Of a stretch of DNA of 64,000 nt, positions 11,446-22,630 are shown piece after piece; the stretch's first letter is position 1; every line of letters starts with the position of its first letter. Under the pieces are notes generated by a model, which saw only the letters and a list, made by a program, of their open reading frames with translations, was not told where the DNA came from and ran no database searches. Location: contig JASANH010001409.1 in NCBI GenBank assembly GCA_030248295.1, positions 186,001 to 250,000 on the forward strand, read 5' to 3'. The translations under genes and the position numbers were made by a program. Origin of the DNA: Mesodorylaimus sp. YZB2_4 (Eukaryota > Nematoda > Enoplea > Dorylaimida > Dorylaimidae).

Positions 11446-13231
11446 ATGGAAAAATGGCCACTGCTTGATCGTTCGGTGGAAGATGGCTATGGAGTTTGGA
11501 TAACAGCTTTGCTAATTGTCAGCCAAGTGGCAGGTGGTGGTATTGTTTCCCTACCGAACGCCTTGTACCGAGAAGGTAAAATTGTGAGACGCGCCCGTCT
11601 ATCCCTCACATATCTTTCTTCCTCTAGGCTGGTTCGGCATCATCGTCTTGATATTTGCTTCGCTTTTATGCAGTTACACTGGCATGCAACTGGGATGTTG
11701 CTGGACGATTATGCAAGAGCGATGGCCAATTTACAAGCTGCATACCAAGCAGCCTTATGCCCAAATTGGACTGAGGGCTGCTGGCCAAGTTGGCAGGTCA
11801 GTTTGTGACACTCTCCACTCCAACTCAAACCAAGCTACTTCTCACTAATTTAGAGTAGCCGTATCAAGCTGCGTGTACATTACTTTGTTTGGTATCGCTA
11901 TTGTATTTCTGCTGCTGGCTTCATCGAACATCAGTGATTTGCTGCAACGATGGTTCCACACACAGATCAGTTTCTGCTATTGGCTGTTGGTTGTGGCACT
12001 GGTCATGCTGCCGTTTACTTACCTGGGATCGCCAAAACACTTCTGGTTTGGTAGCTGTGATGCCTGGTTTGGTCTTTCATTAGTCAGAACTTTCCACCAC
12101 TGTTTCTTATAGTGTGGACCAGTGGCGTTTGAAGTACCGTGGTACTTTTTCTGCAACTTAGCTTTTGCTCTCACAGGCCGGTAACTATTGGCGCCGTTGG
12201 GTCCACAACTGTCGCAGTCATCATCATAATTATTGGAATTTGCCGAGTTTATCAGAACCAGGAAGCCCCAGCAACACATGGTAGCAGGTCGTTCGTAGAC
12301 TTTGTTCTTGGATATGGAACAATCATGTTCTCGTTCGGTGGTCATGCAGCCTTTCCCACCATCCAGCACGACATGAAAACACCTTCATTGTTCTTCTCAG
12401 CTATTACAAAATCCTATGCTGGTGTGTATGTCTTGATTATGCACTTTGTCTGGCGCACTGAAAGTGCTTATCTTCTGCAACTTTTGCTCGAATTGCCCAG
12501 ATTATTTTTCAGTAATCACCTTGTATTACCTCTCGGTTAGCGTCTTGGCATACGTGGTATACGGCGATACTCTGGCGATAGATAGTAAACATTTATTAGC
12601 GTCATCCCGGCCTTCTTAGAACTGTTTTTTAGATAACATCCTCCGCTTTCTTCCTGCTGGTTGGATTCAGGACACCACCACCATTCTGATCACCATTCAT
12701 GTCCTGTTTAGCCTCGTTATCATCGTCAACCCGGTCAATCAGGAACTCGAACATCTATTTCGTTTGGAGAATTGTATGCGACGACCATATTTCGTGAGGA
12801 ATTCCTCGATTGTTCTTCCATTTCAGATTTCACTTGGAAACGCATTCTATTGAGGACCGCACTAATGGCTCTTATCTTACTCGCGGCCGAAAGCATTCCC
12901 AGTTTCGGCATTATTCTGGACCTTATCGGAGGCACAACGGTGGCTTGTATGACCTTCATTTTTCCTGGTGTCTTTTACATGCTGCTTCGATTAAAAAGGG
13001 CGGATTCTTCTATTCAGAGCAGGTATTCTTCGTGATTACAGTGTCGCAAATTCACACTTTACGGTGCCCATTAGGTGCGACGTCTCTATCCGATGGTACG
13101 AATGGATTATTAATTTCTTGGTGATCGCCCTGGGTGTGACTGGTGGCGTTGCGTCACTTTACGCCGCTGTCAGGACAGCTATGGCTGGAGGGAATGATTT
13201 ATTTCAATTACCATGTTATATCTGGCGATGA
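11446..13231 (+). CDS. amino-acid transporter (Aa_trans / SLC32-36 superfamily)
   Basis: Eight exons: 11446-11575, 11627-11795, 11854-12045, 12177-12421, 12501-12584, 12633-12773, 12827-13022, 13075-13231. Phases agree throughout and give 437 aa. About ten to eleven membrane segments are visible. Family signatures include the first segment with GGGIVSLPNAL, then GMQLGCCW and GSPKHFWPV in the middle. A later FGGHAAFPTIQ has the form of the conserved substrate-site helix. Proteins of this group move neutral amino acids with protons or sodium across plasma or vesicle membranes; substrate and location cannot be told from sequence. The start Met is the first in frame in a good context. The SFCYWL and PKHFW signatures resemble nematode members of the superfamily as I remember them. 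Confidence 0.87.
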
Positions 13232-13445
13232 ACATCAATATCACATCAGTGGTGGCCGTGTGACTCTTGCTATCTTGGAAACAGTGTGTATTCAGGCATA
13301 CCATGATCCGGTGAAATAAAAGATGAAGTGTATTGGCTGGTAATTTTGCTGTCGATTCATTGATGCTTCCGCTGAGAAAAAGGCGGATCTGACATGAGTG
13401 GAATCTAGTGCGTAGAGGGCCACTGAGGCAGGTAGACAGACTCAA

Positions 13446-13787
13446 ATGGGAGACCTGCCCATGTGGTCCAGTTCTTTCAAAGACGTCAAGAATGGACTGC
13501 GCCGCCCGTTTCTGCTTGGCTTTTTTATACTTGCATGCACGTTTTGCATTCTGTGCTACACAGCGCTGCCAGGATGGAAACCAGGTTTTCTGGGAGTTTG
13601 GGCGGCGCGCTTACGATTAGTGGACACAGCGGAACTACTATAGGCCGCGATCGTGCATTGCAGGTGGAGTTCCAAGCTCGCCTATGAGATAAAGGGGTTT
13701 AAAAAACCCTCGTTGACATCGTACTCCTACCTATGGGTGGGCCCACTCGTCAATACTTTCTGGATTCTCCAACTGGAAGTAATGTGA
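13446..13787 (+). CDS. candidate small membrane protein, possibly incomplete
   Basis: Exon 1 (13446-13595) encodes MGDLPMWSSSFKDVKNG, a basic pair and one strong membrane segment (FLLGFFILACTFCILCY). It joins in phase 0, through a 48-nt intron with a weak donor (gtttgg), to exon 2 at 13644, which encodes a second aromatic-rich segment (YLWVGPLVNTFW). Translation stops at 13787, giving 97 aa, or splices on at a gtaatg donor at 13779. A further open block with protein-like content (13985-14258, containing YVFDPFKYIRSLCHQ) follows but its phase does not fit. I do not recognise the family. It lies just 3' of the amino-acid transporter on the same strand. Confidence 0.42.
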
Positions 13788-13984
13788 CCAATACGGCCTT
13801 GCTTTATAAAGGTCTGATTGCTGGCCACGAGAGGCATCGCTCAAGAGGGCGGAGGGGGCACAAAAGTCTAAAAGGCACACAAGGCATGCTCCCCTTTTCG
13901 ATCGAACATTTGTTTAAAAGAGAAAACCGATTGTTGTCTTTTGAATATTGTGTTCTTTTCGTCCTTCTGCACTTTTGTATGCAT

Positions 13985-14258
13985 CCGAGCTTCTCCCACA
14001 CTCGATACAGTATGCGGACCCCCCTTTTCTGTAACCACCTCAAAGCTTCCACTTTCCGGCCTTTGTCCCCTTTGTGGAATAATGGTATCATTACCTATTC
14101 TCCCCTTCATTGGCTTCATCTATGTATTTGATCCTTTCAAGTACATTCGGTCGTTATGTCACCAAGCATCACCCGGATACGCTCACAATGAAGAGTCCAT
14201 CTCACTGGACCATTTAGCAGATCACATCAGCCCTCATATTTCCTACTCGGAGGCTTGA
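13985..14258 (+). CDS. possible terminal exon, unrecognised
   Basis: Open frame preceded by acceptor-like AGs, encoding a short hydrophobic stretch (LPILPFIGFIYVF), then DPFKYIRSLCHQ and a Ser/His/Asp-rich tail to a stop at 14258. It could belong to the small membrane-protein gene upstream, but the exon phases I can construct do not agree. Confidence 0.28.
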
Positions 14259-14501
14259 TCTCCCCAATCACTCAGAAACCGATTATAAACGTATTCGACA
14301 CCTTTTTTCTATGCCCTTATTTTTTCATCCCTGGCAATTTTATAGCTGCCTTTTGGAAGCCCTGTTCTAAAGCGAGGACACTCAAGAAGTGCTAATGCAA
14401 TTTCCCACGAGACGACTTTTGCTGCTAATACGCGAGACGGACTCAATTTACGGATTAGCAGCTAATAGCTTTAGATTCCGATGCAGGCCTAACCGAAATG
14501 A

Positions 14502-14990
14502 TCAATCAGCTGCGGGTTTGGCTCTTATCAAGACTCCCTGCTGGCAAACGTGAAAATAAGGCTGCAACAATGATCCCCCGGGAATGGTAGGTACTCCAAG
14601 GTCTGTCATAAAAAGGACTACTCCATGTGCGTGGACATCATTTCCGTCGAACATGGCAACGGCGACGATAAAATCAAATCGATAGACAGCTCTGTAGCAT
14701 TGAGTCTTCAAGTATGTGCCCGCTCCCATTTGGAACGCTGTCAGATTCTGCACCAGACGGACATTCCCCCACTGGATTATGTAGGTACGGCAGGGCCCGG
14801 CAGCAAGTTGGCAATGGCGCCGCAGTTACGGCAGGAGTAAATTGCATCCAATTTCCCGAAATCGCGTGCAAGTTAACATTTACAGAAGGACCTAAATTCA
14901 TTACAGGGACCAAGTTTTACCTGCTGAAGCGATGTCTGGAGGGTCTCGCATTGATTGATCGCCTCCAAATGTGATTATATTTGCACAAAC
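14502..14990 (-). CDS. candidate unrecognised gene, 3' portion
   Basis: Terminal exon 14771-14502 (89 codons plus stop) reads WGNVRLVQNLTAFQMG, then FDFIVAVAMFDGND and HGVVLFMTDLG, and ends KPAAD. It joins in phase 0 through a 58-nt intron to exon 14891-14830 (VNVNLHAISGNWMQF). That in turn joins in phase 1 to an upstream block at about 14990-14921 (ANIITFGGDQSMRDPPDIAS), but only across a 29-nt intron (14920-14892) with proper GT and AG ends. The continuity of sense on both sides supports a real gene. The alternating hydrophobic pattern suggests beta structure. The 5' end is not found and the family is not recognised. Confidence 0.45.
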
Positions 14991-14999
14991 CTCAGGTCT

Positions 15000-16283
15000 G
15001 CTTATGTTGACACTTCCATAGAAAAGATGTCATCAAAAAGTTCATATGGACATGTTCTATTCGAGATCGTTTTTATGCAGACAGCAGAATTGAATTTCCT
15101 TTTCACTGATTCTCTTTTGACACGAAAAAAGAAATCGGAGAACGGTCGAACATTTAGTTCGTTCGCCACTCGTCTGCCAAAATTGACTCTTTGACTATTT
15201 ACCTAGTAAAACGCATTCGCGCTTTCCTCATGATAATGGCCCGACTGTTCGTGGAAATGCCCGCCTTCCTCAAATTTCTTTTTTCAGTGGCTGCCACCAA
15301 GATAATTCGCACTTACGCCAATCGCCTTCTCGCCAATATCTATCTTCCACCCAACCCAATCCTAGACAGCACCCGTTTTTTGCTATTCGTACAAACATCT
15401 TTTTTCAACGAAACCACACCAAAAACGGGCAGGTTAGGGGTTTTAATGGATTCTTTCCGAGACGCTGATTCGTGCAAGAAAGGTGGTAGCCGAGGGAGAG
15501 GGCGTGCGAGGTAGCGGCTGTTTCAGTGACTGGTGTTTCTATGGCAAATACGACTTAGGTACATAGCAATGGCTGTGCAAAAACGTTTACGTACGTCTGA
15601 CCTCGGCGTTGAGGGGAATGTGCCTTGCGCGTAAACTTCTTGCACTTTTGATGATAAATGGAAGAGCATTTGTTCTTTTAGGTAGACACCCAAATTTCTC
15701 GGCTTCTACTCTTGGAAGGCTGGGCCTCGCGAGAGACGTAAGCATCGGATTAGAAACCGCTTTGTGCACTCCTCGTTGCTAGAAGAGTCCTCGATGCACG
15801 AACATTCGCTCCCTCTCTCCGCTCTCATCAAGGCCGAGTCTGTTGCCTGAATCAAGCCCTGGTCATTCAGTCGAGAGACACCTATTCCACAATTGACCAA
15901 TTCGAAGTGCTGGTCATTAGTCAAAGGAAGGAAGGTCATTGAGACCAAAACTCACGTGGTCCATCCAAAACAAACCCCAACAACCACGCTCTTTCTTTTT
16001 ACTTGGACAATTTCACGTGGTAGAATCGTCGGAGCGTTATTATGAGTAAAGCCACCTTCGAATCGATCCTTTGACTCAGTACACTCTTTCCTATCATAAC
16101 AACGCCTGGACGGCGACTGCGTCAGTTATTTAGGAGTGGAACGAGGTCTCCATTTTAATCCAAGACACAATCCCCGTAAGTAGCTCGGGGGTTTCGGTTA
16201 CACTCCAGCCACTCCATTTCCATATTTACTGCTAAGAGAGAGGCTTTAAAAAGTCAAAATCAAACACGGATCCCACGCCAACA
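15000..16283. other. no supported gene
   Basis: Frames at 15191-15514 (plus) and 15706-15948 (minus, with a Cys-containing Ser/Glu stretch) are protein-like in places but have no splice partners or domain. The end of this stretch should contain the promoter and leader of the GPCR; no clear TATA box was found. Confidence 0.4.
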
Positions 16284-17773
16284 ATGTGGACTGCACCAAA
16301 TGATTACACGTTTCTGGTCGAGCCAAATATGGCCAGTCATAATATGTCAAATGATAGCCTCTCATCGGGGTCCCCTGAAGAAGAGGATCCTTGTTTTTAC
16401 CAACCTCAATCATATTTGACTGAAAAATTCTTCCTAATCACTGTATTTGGTTCACTCGTGTCTATGACTGGATTTTTCAACAATTGCCTGCTGATTCACG
16501 TCCTAGCTCGGTCGCCTTTGATCAGGACTCACGTGTTCTATCTGTGCATCCTGGCCGTGTGTGATATTGTGGCCGAGATATCGTACATTCTGATGATGTC
16601 AGTGCAGATATTGTTCGATTACGCCGAAAGTGTCATGCTGTATCGACTATGGCACGGATACGTTCGTTGGGTGTTCGCCTCGACTCACGTGGCCATGACA
16701 GTATCGGCCTACATGATCGTCTCGGCATCAGCCGAACGATTCTTGTCCACGTTGACCTGGCTCAAATATCGAACGTGTACTTATAAGGATCGGTGGCTGG
16801 TCGTGTTCGGAGTGTTCTGCTTCGCCTTAATCTCCAAGGGTACCGTGTTCTGGGAAGTAATCGTGGTACACGAAGAAAATTGTACTGGCTTTGGTGAATA
16901 CAATGTTATGCCGTCCAAATTGGCCCAGGATTTTACCTATAAAATTGCGTACGCCCTTTGGTTCCGTCATATCGCTCACGTCTTTTTACCATTCGCCCTA
17001 CTGATATTCTTGAACGGCTCGATTCTGATGCATTTGAAAAGCAATCCGATGGAAATGCATTCGGCTTTGATTTCATTGACTCTGGTGAGTAAATTTGAGT
17101 TTTATTTTCATGGTTTGCAGATCCAGTTTCAATAAACCCATCCCATTCTGATGGGCTCAATGGTGTTGTGAGCATGGGGTTCTTACCACTCTAGATCTCT
17201 GATCGATCGACAAGACCCTGGTGCCATCGGCCACTTGTCATTTTTCCTTACAATCTCATATTTCAGGGCGATTTGGCACGTCAGCGCAAGAAAAGTATTC
17301 GCGCAGCCACACTGATGCTCTGCGCCATAGTGTCCACATATTTGATATCTAACCTTCTCAACGTCATCATCAGCATTTGGGAGCACGTCGACAAGGAGAA
17401 CCTTGAGAGCGTATTGGACGGGCGATTTTACACATTCGCCGCTGACACCATTTCCCTGCTGACCATTGTGACCGGCTGCATTCGCCTGCCCATCTACTGC
17501 GCTTGCAACAAGCAACTGCGGCACGAGGTGTTCCGCTTGCTCAATAAGTGGCGCCAAGGAGGGCGGGTGATCAGGGACTCGTGTAAACGCTTGTTCGTCA
17601 AAGCCAGAGAAAGCAATAATGATTCCAGTTTCATCAATTTATGTGAAACCGAACTGAGATTAGAAGCTTTGAAATTAAGCAATGGAGTGGGCTTGGAGCA
17701 TCAAGTTTTGGTGAATTGTATCGAAGAGGAAAAAGTAGACATTCAAATGTTGACTTCTTCTGTCACGATCTGA
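16284..17773 (+). CDS. rhodopsin-family neuropeptide GPCR (FMRFamide-receptor-like)
   Basis: Two exons, 16284-17084 and 17267-17773, joined in phase 0 over a 182-nt intron, give 434 aa. The extracellular N-terminus has Asn-linked sites, and seven membrane segments follow. TM1 contains GFFNNCLLIHVLA, with the conserved Asn. TM3 ends SASAERFLS in place of DRY. TM4, TM5 (AHVFLPFALLIFLNGS) and TM6 (ATLMLCAIVSTYLISNLLN) are clear. TM7 ends TGCIRLPIYCACN, a variant of NPxxY, followed by a Cys/Arg helix-8 region and a C-terminal tail of about 90 residues. This layout is typical of invertebrate FMRFamide/peptide receptors, which couple to G proteins at the neuronal plasma membrane. The Met at 16284 precedes TM1 at a sensible distance; a second in-frame Met follows at about residue 16. 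The ligand cannot be told. Confidence 0.85.
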
Positions 17774-17939
17774 CGATGAGAATGGTCGGATGGTCCGGTG
17801 TTTTGTTGTTTATGGTACTGTATATACATGTGCACATGTACGAGGTATATGTCTGTTGTCCTGTCACGCTTGCTCACTCTCATGTATTTAGTACATTTGT
17901 TTATATTCAAATTTCTGAGGCCTTCTATGTCATCACCGG

Positions 17940-18805
17940 TGTCACATGTCAATGTAACCGGGATAGTTTGACATTGGCAAACGGCTATGTCAAAGTAGCC
18001 GGCTGGTTAAATTGACATATTCCAATGTAATCAGGGTCATGTCAAAGTATCCGGGGATCATTTTTAAAGTTGCAAAATATTCTAGACCTGATATTTTTCT
18101 GCAGCAAGCGCCACTTCAGTCGACGAAGACAAAGAGCATATATAGTGATATGCTGTCTTGATACCGAGCCGATACCGAGCTTCTAACACATGGAACATTC
18201 AAAATCATTGCAAAATTCTTTACCTTAGAATGCTCAAAATTGCTAGACTCTCCTGGACTGTGGATACGGTCTCAGCTCAAGTACCTACTGTATGTTCTAA
18301 AAACCATGCCTGTTCTCGTTCTCAGTTTCACGCAGTGGTCCAACAAAGTCGACACCCCACCCGTATTCTGATTCTGACGAAACTCGTATTGGATGCTGTA
18401 CGTCCGCACACTGGCGATTATGTGGATTGGCGTTGATATCAGCGATCCTCTCCTCTCGAGTTTCCTGCACACCTTTACCTGAATCCTTCAGAAGATAAAG
18501 GGCCCGTCCATTCTTGACTACGAACGACCCAGATTTCTGTCGCAGTGCCCGTTTTGCTTTATCGTCGAATCCATTTGGATATTGCCCATCAGCCAAATAC
18601 ACAAGAACACAAGAATCTCGTTGTGCCTTTTCGAATTCATGAAAAAGTGAAATTTGAAATAAAAGTCTGGATGAGCGCAAAATTGCCCACCGGCCATGGG
18701 GACTCATGTGGAATCACTTCATAGAACAAAGGACAGAACTGCTTTGGCCTGGGTCGGGTAATAACCAGCGATTACATTGACATGCGGGTGGTTTGACATG
18801 CGACA
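17940..18805. mobile_element. Ginger1-like DNA transposon relic, 866 bp
   Basis: The left end reads TGTCACATGTCAA and the right end, read inward on the other strand, TGTCGCATGTCAA: a 13-bp terminal inverted match with one change. Both ends are flanked by CCGG (17936-17939 and 18806-18809), a 4-bp target-site duplication. Subterminal copies of ATGTCAA and AGTAGCCGG-type words recur in the first 120 bp. Inside lies a minus-strand integrase fragment (18707-18297). From the literature, Ginger1 cut-and-paste transposons have TGT...ACA ends, CCGG-preferring 4-bp duplications and a Gypsy-like integrase as transposase. All three fit, so I infer a deleted Ginger1-type copy. The remnant is too short to be autonomous. 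Confidence 0.72.
18297..18707 (-). pseudogene. integrase/transposase fragment (internally deleted)
   Basis: A 136-codon frame encodes a segment like the N-terminal part of Gypsy/Ginger integrases: YLADGQYPNGFDDKAKRAL (the Y..G.YP element), a SFVVKNGRALYLL beta hairpin, then a helix before the expected HHCC zinc site (ERIADINANPH). The zinc site and linker are missing, and the frame resumes at GVDFVGPL, which matches the start of the DDE catalytic core, before running into a stop. No catalytic Asp/Glu triad remains. It lies inside the 866-bp inverted-repeat element. An LTR-retrotransposon origin is possible, but no LTRs flank it. Confidence 0.62.
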
Positions 18806-18809
18806 CCGG

Positions 18810-20297
18810 CAAGCATTATATAAGTCGGTTTTACAAGCGCATAATGTTAGGGGCTTACGCTTCTTGTCTACTCACAATCGTTGCCTTCGAGCGCCCAGCT
18901 TTAACTCTACCACCTGCGCGCACGAACCCAAAAGACAGCTTACAGCTTTTTCGTCTCTGGGATCTCATTAGTCTTATTTCGCTCAGTTTTTTTGAACGAA
19001 AACGACTGGAAATGAACAAATGACACATGTAAGAGCAAAGGGAAGAAATGCGCAAAGACTCCACCTTTTGTGCAGGGGTAAGCCAGAATGTGAACCTCAG
19101 ACTTCGTGCAAGCATAGTTTTCATTTTAAAGCTTCTAAAAACCTTCATTCTTCAAGCTATGAAGTTCATCTGGAGGACTTTTTCAGGCCAAGTGTACTCA
19201 TTATTCTTACAAAACTTTAGCAATCTTTTTCTTCACCCTTTCAAACTGGCATTTCAAACAAAACGGCCAAAGATTTTCCAAGTCCCGCAGTTTGAATGAA
19301 ACAAAGGCGCCTGTCATTCCACTCATTGCACTTGGACACAAATGTGCTCACAATTCAAAGCCTCACATCGAATAGAGAACGTTTCTTTTCGTCACCAACC
19401 ATTTCCTCCGAATACCGTGGTCATGTGAGAGAGCGAGGCGATGCCAGCTCGGCCGTCATAAGTGTTTGACGAAAGTGTTCCTAATCAATCTTCCTTAAAA
19501 TATCAAACACGATTCGTTTGGCTTTTTCATCGGCACATCTTAATTATCGTATGCTCTAGGAGGGCTGAGTGAGTGAAAAACGCTTCGACTACCGCCTTAT
19601 CACTCAAGCTATAAGTGTTCGTGAAAGGTTTAGGTCTTCTAGAAACAACAGTTGCAAGTTTTTGTCAGTTTACCTGAGTCATTGTCTGGTTTTTCTTTTA
19701 CTTGAGTATTTGGCTCCCAAGAACTACAGTATGCCTCTGTTCAGGGTATTGTAGAAAAAATTCACGCCTTCAGATTAGATATTCAAGTAAAGTATATGCT
19801 TCCATGGCCTGAGGCAAGTGGTCCCCAGAAGCAGCGTCAAAACGCGAGGATGAACATAAATGACTCAATCGCTAAAAATTTTCGCCCACTTTTCGCCAAT
19901 TCTTTTCAAATACGCTCAAAAAATCCTAAATCATTGTTGAATAAGTTTTTATGTAAAGTTTCATTCGTGAGTAGTGGCATGGTCCTCGTTGCAGGCCTAT
20001 TCTCGTCTTATGTACACATGCCCTTTTCATGTCAGCAGCGACCGAGGGACGATTCGAATTTTGGTAGAAAACACTCGAAATTGATTCAGGTTCACGGCAT
20101 TTTGCTCAAAAACCGTTTTCCATTTACTCCCGATGACTGCATTTGGTCGAATGAGACTCGCTACTCAAGTGCTCATACAGTACGTAGAACGGGGGAATAC
20201 ACGTGCCGCTGGTGAACAGTGTTCGTCGTAGGCCTGTGCCTTCTGTGCTCTTGTCGATAAGATATTCCCAAAAAAGAGGAAACAATTTTGTGAAAAT
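18810..20297. other. no supported gene
   Basis: Only short frames on both strands, no repeats detected. The last part should contain the promoter of the CPG4-like gene that starts at 20298. Confidence 0.5.
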
Positions 20298-21796
20298 ATG
20301 AAGAAGATTAGTGCCCTACGACTTTGGATTTTCGTCGTTCTAGGTCTGTATATTGGATACACCCTGCAGGAATTGTGTTTTCTTATTAGCCTTGTGTTTC
20401 TCAGGAGAACTTTCTCCGCAAAGGAGCATTCGAAGGGAAGAAGTTTGAGTAATTGTAAAACTGCCGGATTGAAGGAGCTTTCTGGATTTTACTGCACTCG
20501 ATATCTGCTCTGCGAGTAGAGAAATTGAGAGCTTGAGAAAAGCACGGCTAACAGGAGAGCACGCACACACTCTGAGGGGTTAGATGGCATCAGAGGAATT
20601 CAGGGGAGGCCTAGGCAGTGTTCTTGATTGCTTTAGGTTGCCATGTGGTCAGTCATGGGCAAATCAATGTGCCTCAGAATTCGGATCCATGCATTGATAT
20701 GGCTCGAGAAGCATCTTATGCACCACTTCAGAATTTCTATCCATATTACGTGTATTTTTCAATTTCTTTGCCGACATCGCGTCAGTTATTCCGACATTTG
20801 TATTCACAGACATTTACAAGTACTTCGTTCCGAGAGTATTGCAGGTAGGTCAGAGATTGGTAGTTTGAAATTTCTATCTAGGCTCTATCTAACCTAATAC
20901 CACTGCGGAATTTGATTCCATGGCGTCTAGATTCATAATTGTGCTCCCGTATGGAGGAATTTTAAAACCGAAGTTCAAAATTTTGCCGAAGCAAATTGGA
21001 GAAAAATTCAAATTCAAATTTGTATGTGCTGTCTATGTACTTTGCAGAGCCTATGAAACAGGCCGCATGGAATATAACAAATGCCAAGATTCGCGTCTGA
21101 AAACGGCAGTCTTAAGTGGATATCGATTGGCGGATTTTGTTTGTATTAATCGTCTAAATGGTAAGCTAGCCGATTATGACTATTTGTGGGCTATCACCAG
21201 CTCCGCATTTCAGAGTTCGCTTCACATATTCCGTGTTTGCAAACAGCAAACCAAGCAGCCGCAGGTCAGTGCCACTCTCGTTGCCAACAATACGAGCAAG
21301 AATCGAATGCATTTTTGGAGTCAGGTGGAAATACTGACTTTTTGTTATCAGTTGATAACCCGCATTTGGTCGGCGACTGCAAGTGAGACAATGACTTTGT
21401 GGCCCCAGACTTTTGGAAGTGCATAAATAGTCTTTCATATACAGATACTTGGACTGCTTGGTCTCGTGTCGTAGGACAATGTTTGAGCAGCAATGCGGGC
21501 GTCAGGCGGCAGACTTGGATTGGCAAGCATTGCAAGTGACTGCTCAGTCGATGCAAGAGCTGTACGACTCGACAACAAGCGTCCATACTCGAGAATTCTA
21601 TGAATATGATCGAGGAATGTCGCCTTATTCCAACTCATTTGCTGCGGCATCCATGGTCTCCGCGTTTCCGGTTGAATGCCGCAGACTGAGTGACCGATAT
21701 GTGGCATATTTCAACGCAGCGGGCAGGACTGTCGTTCAGTTTGGTCTTCTTGTGGGAAATGTGATGGTGATGATGCGGCGAGTGTTTGTTGCGTAG
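20298..21796 (+). CDS. secreted CPG4-like cysteine-rich protein (copy 2)
   Basis: Five exons: 20298-20343, 20619-20844, 21048-21160, 21214-21382, 21445-21796, giving 301 aa. Phases (1,2,1,2) and the length of exon 3 (113 nt) are identical to the paralogue at 4628-5899. The signal peptide spans the first intron (MKKISALRLWIFVVL then VFLIALGCHVV). The domain keeps the same cysteines: DPC, REYCR, NKC, ADFVCI, IPCLQ, GQCHSRC, GDCKYLDCLVSCRR and QQCG. The first donor is weak (gtctgt), so exon 1 is the least certain. A contiguous reading of exon 1 to 20519 would give an unrelated 73-aa peptide. The tail lacks the Pro/Asn repeat of copy 1 and ends in a moderately hydrophobic stretch. It is probably an extracellular matrix or eggshell-type protein, by family. 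Confidence 0.78.
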
Positions 21797-22242
21797 TATG
21801 GGTCAGGAGATGCATCCATTTGGGTGCTAGGAATACAGAGTACGGAGTAAAATGCACACGTTGCGCTTTTCGGAGGTGTGGCGTGAGAAAGGAAGCGAGC
21901 GAGCACAACTACGTCACATGGGTTGCGATTTTCGAATATTACGATGAGCTTCCTTTAACTTATTGATGGATATGTATCGATAATGAGTCCCGGGCATCGT
22001 AAACAGCTTGACCACACGTATGAGATGTCACAACCAAACTGACTAAAACATTGGGTATGAGTGAGATGGGACAAACGCTAGCTGCAATTTGCTTTCCAAA
22101 AATTTAAGAACCGCGCTTCATAATGACTGGCGCTTGCTGCAAGTCGCCTTTGTCGATGCCCATCCCAACTGTGTGCGAGTCCGCGATTTTTGATCCTTTA
22201 TTGGATTGTAGCCATAGGCATTTTCCTGATTCATCAAACTTC
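21797..22242. other. no supported gene
   Basis: Downstream region of the CPG4-like gene copy 2. No open frame is supported. Confidence 0.5.
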
Positions 22243-22385
22243 ACATCACCAAACTGGTATGAGCACTCGAGGGTGAAAGGACACACAAAACGATTTACCT
22301 AACCGAGAGTCGAACACTCGCCGGTGAGTCAGCATCCAGCGTGAAGGGAAGACGCCTAACCGCCAGGCCGCGGGCCGGACCGAGC
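22243..22385 (-). mobile_element. tRNA-headed SINE, family 2, copy a
   Basis: On the minus strand it begins with a tRNA-like head: A-box-like GGCCTGGCGGTTAGGCG, a pseudo-anticodon arm, and a B box GTGTTCGACTCTCGG. A tail follows with GTCCTTTCACCCTCGAGTGC. The same head and CCCTCGAGTGC tail occur at 54254-54395 and 57672-57835, also on the minus strand. The extra bases between the arms and the mutated stems argue against a functional tRNA. Confidence 0.65.
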
Positions 22386-22630
22386 TGATAACACTGCACA
22401 GCTGATGGGTTTGCATCATTATTCCGCATCTAGCACGGCTTACCTCATGGTGATAAGAAGTCATGAGTGCGAAGTTGTAGAAAACTATGTATGTTTTCGA
22501 AAACTGGATCGTCACCAGTCAAAGATATTTTTTCAGCAACATTCACAGTATGAGCACGATGAGCACGTGATTAAGAGAAAACACAAGACTAGGCGTAGAT
22601 CCCAAGACGTTGCTCTTGCTTCTTCATAGA

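Noticed and set aside
15191-15514. 107-codon plus-strand ORF with a hydrophobic start
   Set aside because: Membrane-like part comes from T-rich DNA; no acceptor or donor logic and no family.
18297-18707. LTR retrotransposon
   Set aside because: No LTRs, primer-binding site or reverse transcriptase nearby. Inverted ends and CCGG duplication favour a DNA transposon.
20298-20519. Contiguous 73-aa small secreted peptide
   Set aside because: The first 46 bases fit better as exon 1 of the CPG4-like gene, with the same phase as its paralogue. The rest of the frame has no support.
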